A stretch of 16,022 bases of DNA from Chitinophagaceae bacterium (GTDB lineage: Bacteria; Bacteroidota; Bacteroidia; Chitinophagales; Chitinophagaceae). Shown here one piece after another: positions 14,909 to 16,022 of this stretch. The stretch is taken from assembly GCA_003167015.1 (NCBI GenBank), contig PMUF01000646.1:5482-21503 (forward strand), given 5' to 3'. Both the position numbers and the translations under genes were made by a program. The notes under the pieces were generated by a model, which saw only the letters and a list, made by a program, of their open reading frames with translations, did not search any database and had not been told where the DNA came from. Numbering within the stretch: position 1 is the stretch's first letter; every line of letters begins with the position of its first letter.

Positions 14909-15736
14909 CTACTCTCCCAAAAACTCCTCCACCAACCTTGCCGTAATCTCCGCGTACCCCTTCCCCACCCCCGCCTCCGCCGCCCCGATCGACGACCCAT
15001 GCACCCCCGGCAGGATCACCAGTCTGGCCCCGGGTATCACCCGGGCCATCCTCAGGGTATGCTCGGGCATGATGACATCCCGGTCGGAAGAAATGATCAT
15101 TGCAGGCGCCTTGATCGACCGAAGATCGTCATCACTCCAGTCTTTAAAGTCGATCATCCGCTGCTTATCCTTTAGGAACATCACTAACAGCTTCGCCGTA
15201 TCGGGGGTCTCTTTCAGAAAAGCCTCGCGCAATACAGCCGGCATGACATCCAGCGTCGCCTTGGGCATACTTTCAAAAAAGCCCGGCACCAGGCCATCCC
15301 GCCGGTAGACCCCCGAGATCGGGACGATCTTACCCACCAGGTCCGGATGCCGGATCGCGATCTGCAAGACCGTGCTGCCGCCATTGCTAAATCCCAGGAA
15401 ATCAGCCTTGCCGATTTGAAGATACCTGAGCAGCGCGGCGACATCGTCAGCATCTTGCTGGAACGACTCCGGGCTATCCCTGTCGCTGGTCCGGCCATGC
15501 GCTTGCAGCTCGACGGCAATGACCCGGCGATGAGCAGCTAAAAGAGGCAACAAATAGTGAAATGATGATTCGATCGTCGACCCGCCCCCGTGAATAAGGA
15601 CCACAGGTCTCTGACCTCCCCCATGGATCTCATAATACATCCGGATGCCGTTGACCGGTGCATATCCGGAGCTGACCTGGGCATTCGCTGTAGCAACAAG
15701 TGCGATGAAAATAACGGCTAAGGATAAAACCCGCAT
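14909..15736 (-). CDS. Secreted alpha/beta hydrolase
   Basis: The 275-residue protein has a signal peptide with an ANA cleavage site (residues 17-19), so it is exported. The hydrolase fold shows HGGGS (49-53, oxyanion hole), the nucleophile elbow GFSNGG with Ser117, an acid in SSDRD (Asp218 region), and the catalytic His246 in GVHGSS. All triad members are present. The substrate is not evident; ester or peptide-like bonds are usual. It begins 2 nt after the SRPBCC stop and precedes the DHFR-like gene by 15 nt, forming an operon. GC content is high, like the copper cluster. Confidence 0.85.
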   Translation of the reverse strand: MRVLSLAVIFIALVATANAQVSSGYAPVNGIRMYYEIHGGGQRPVVLIHGGGSTIESSFHYLLPLLAAHRRVIAVELQAHGRTSDRDSPESFQQDADDVAALLRYLQIGKADFLGFSNGGSTVLQIAIRHPDLVGKIVPISGVYRRDGLVPGFFESMPKATLDVMPAVLREAFLKETPDTAKLLVMFLKDKQRMIDFKDWSDDDLRSIKAPAMIISSDRDVIMPEHTLRMARVIPGARLVILPGVHGSSIGAAEAGVGKGYAEITARLVEEFLGE

Positions 15737-15738
15737 GA

Positions 15739-16022
15739 TTATTTGTTTTTGACCTGGTCGGTTAAATAAAGGTTGAGATTCTCTACAGTCTGCTTCAACC
15801 GCTCATTCCCCTTGAACGTCTTCACCATCTGGATGAATTGCTCGGCCGTCTCGAACAGCGAATGCCAGTTCATCAGGGTTTTCGGACCACGGGCCTCAAA
15901 CTCGATCGTAGTCGTGAAGGTCGGTTCGGTCACATGCTCATATACGATCCGCTTCAAGGGGACCACTTCCCTGAATACGGCCCGACTGACAAAGTCCGTC
16001 CCGTCCGGCCCATGCATCACCA
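15739..16022 (-). CDS. SRPBCC (AHSA1-like) domain protein, C-terminal part
   Basis: The 94 visible codons form the end of an SRPBCC/AHSA1-type protein: MHGPDGTDF, then FREVVPLKRIVYEHV, FEARGPKTLMNWHSLFETAEQF, and a final helix. The family has a hydrophobic cavity for lipids or small ligands, and many members have no known ligand. The N-terminus lies outside the window. The stop is 2 nt before the hydrolase start, so it is the first visible gene of the operon. Confidence 0.8.
   Translation of the reverse strand, partial: VMHGPDGTDFVSRAVFREVVPLKRIVYEHVTEPTFTTTIEFEARGPKTLMNWHSLFETAEQFIQMVKTFKGNERLKQTVENLNLYLTDQVKNK

Noticed and set aside
1..16022. CRISPR array, insertion sequence, integrase or prophage genes
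   Set aside because: No spaced direct repeats, transposase or recombinase motifs, or long terminal inverted repeats were seen on either strand.

Overview
The window looks like a chromosomal segment of a Bacteroidota bacterium, most likely of the Chitinophagaceae. The evidence is: -7 promoter boxes of the TAnnTTTG type ahead of genes, A-rich leaders without clear Shine-Dalgarno sequences, a HYC_CC_PP family protein heading a copper-type RND efflux cluster, and an AAA ATPase/DUF234-like protein of the kind common in this phylum. This placement rests on motifs and remembered family resemblance, not on a database search.

Layout. (1) 1-406, minus: N-terminal, membrane-embedded end of a protein resembling a LytS-type sensor kinase, cut by the window edge. 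(2) 581-2338, plus: a stand-alone AT-rich FAD-dependent halogenase-like protein. (3) 2503-4717, plus: a stretch of damaged genes, consisting of an AAA ATPase with a degenerate 5' end and altered P-loop, then the C-terminal remnants of a dihydrofolate-reductase-like protein and of an alpha/beta hydrolase. (4) 4774-5644: a 51-aa minus-strand small protein with its own -7 box, then a two-helix membrane protein. (5) 5735-13183, plus: the main functional unit, a GC-rich copper/silver efflux cluster. (6) 13274-13559: an orphan promoter and palindrome, then a tRNA-Cys bracketed by two near-identical hairpin terminators. (7) 13613-14317, plus: the C-terminal remnant of an LLM-class flavin monooxygenase. 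(8) 14336-16022, minus: an operon of SRPBCC protein (cut by the window edge), secreted alpha/beta hydrolase and dihydrofolate-reductase-like protein.

The efflux cluster is ordered HYC_CC_PP protein, CusA-type RND pump (in two reading frames), TolC-like outer-membrane channel, periplasmic adaptor without a metal domain, and periplasmic adaptor with an N-terminal heavy-metal-binding domain and a Met-rich tail. Gaps from the pump onwards are 2-4 nt, so these genes are probably co-transcribed. The three methionines that match the CusA copper triad (Met154, Met204 and Met253 of the second pump ORF) argue for Cu(I)/Ag(I) rather than Zn/Co/Cd. The HYC_CC_PP protein has a good Bacteroidota promoter and probably contributes metal handling in the envelope, but its function is not established.

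The most notable points are the pump split in the TM4-TM5 cytoplasmic loop, the pair of unlike adaptors for one pump, the uncharacterised Cys/His-rich leader protein, the repeated pattern of genes that lost their 5' ends, and the tRNA-Cys with two mispaired stem positions set between twin terminators.
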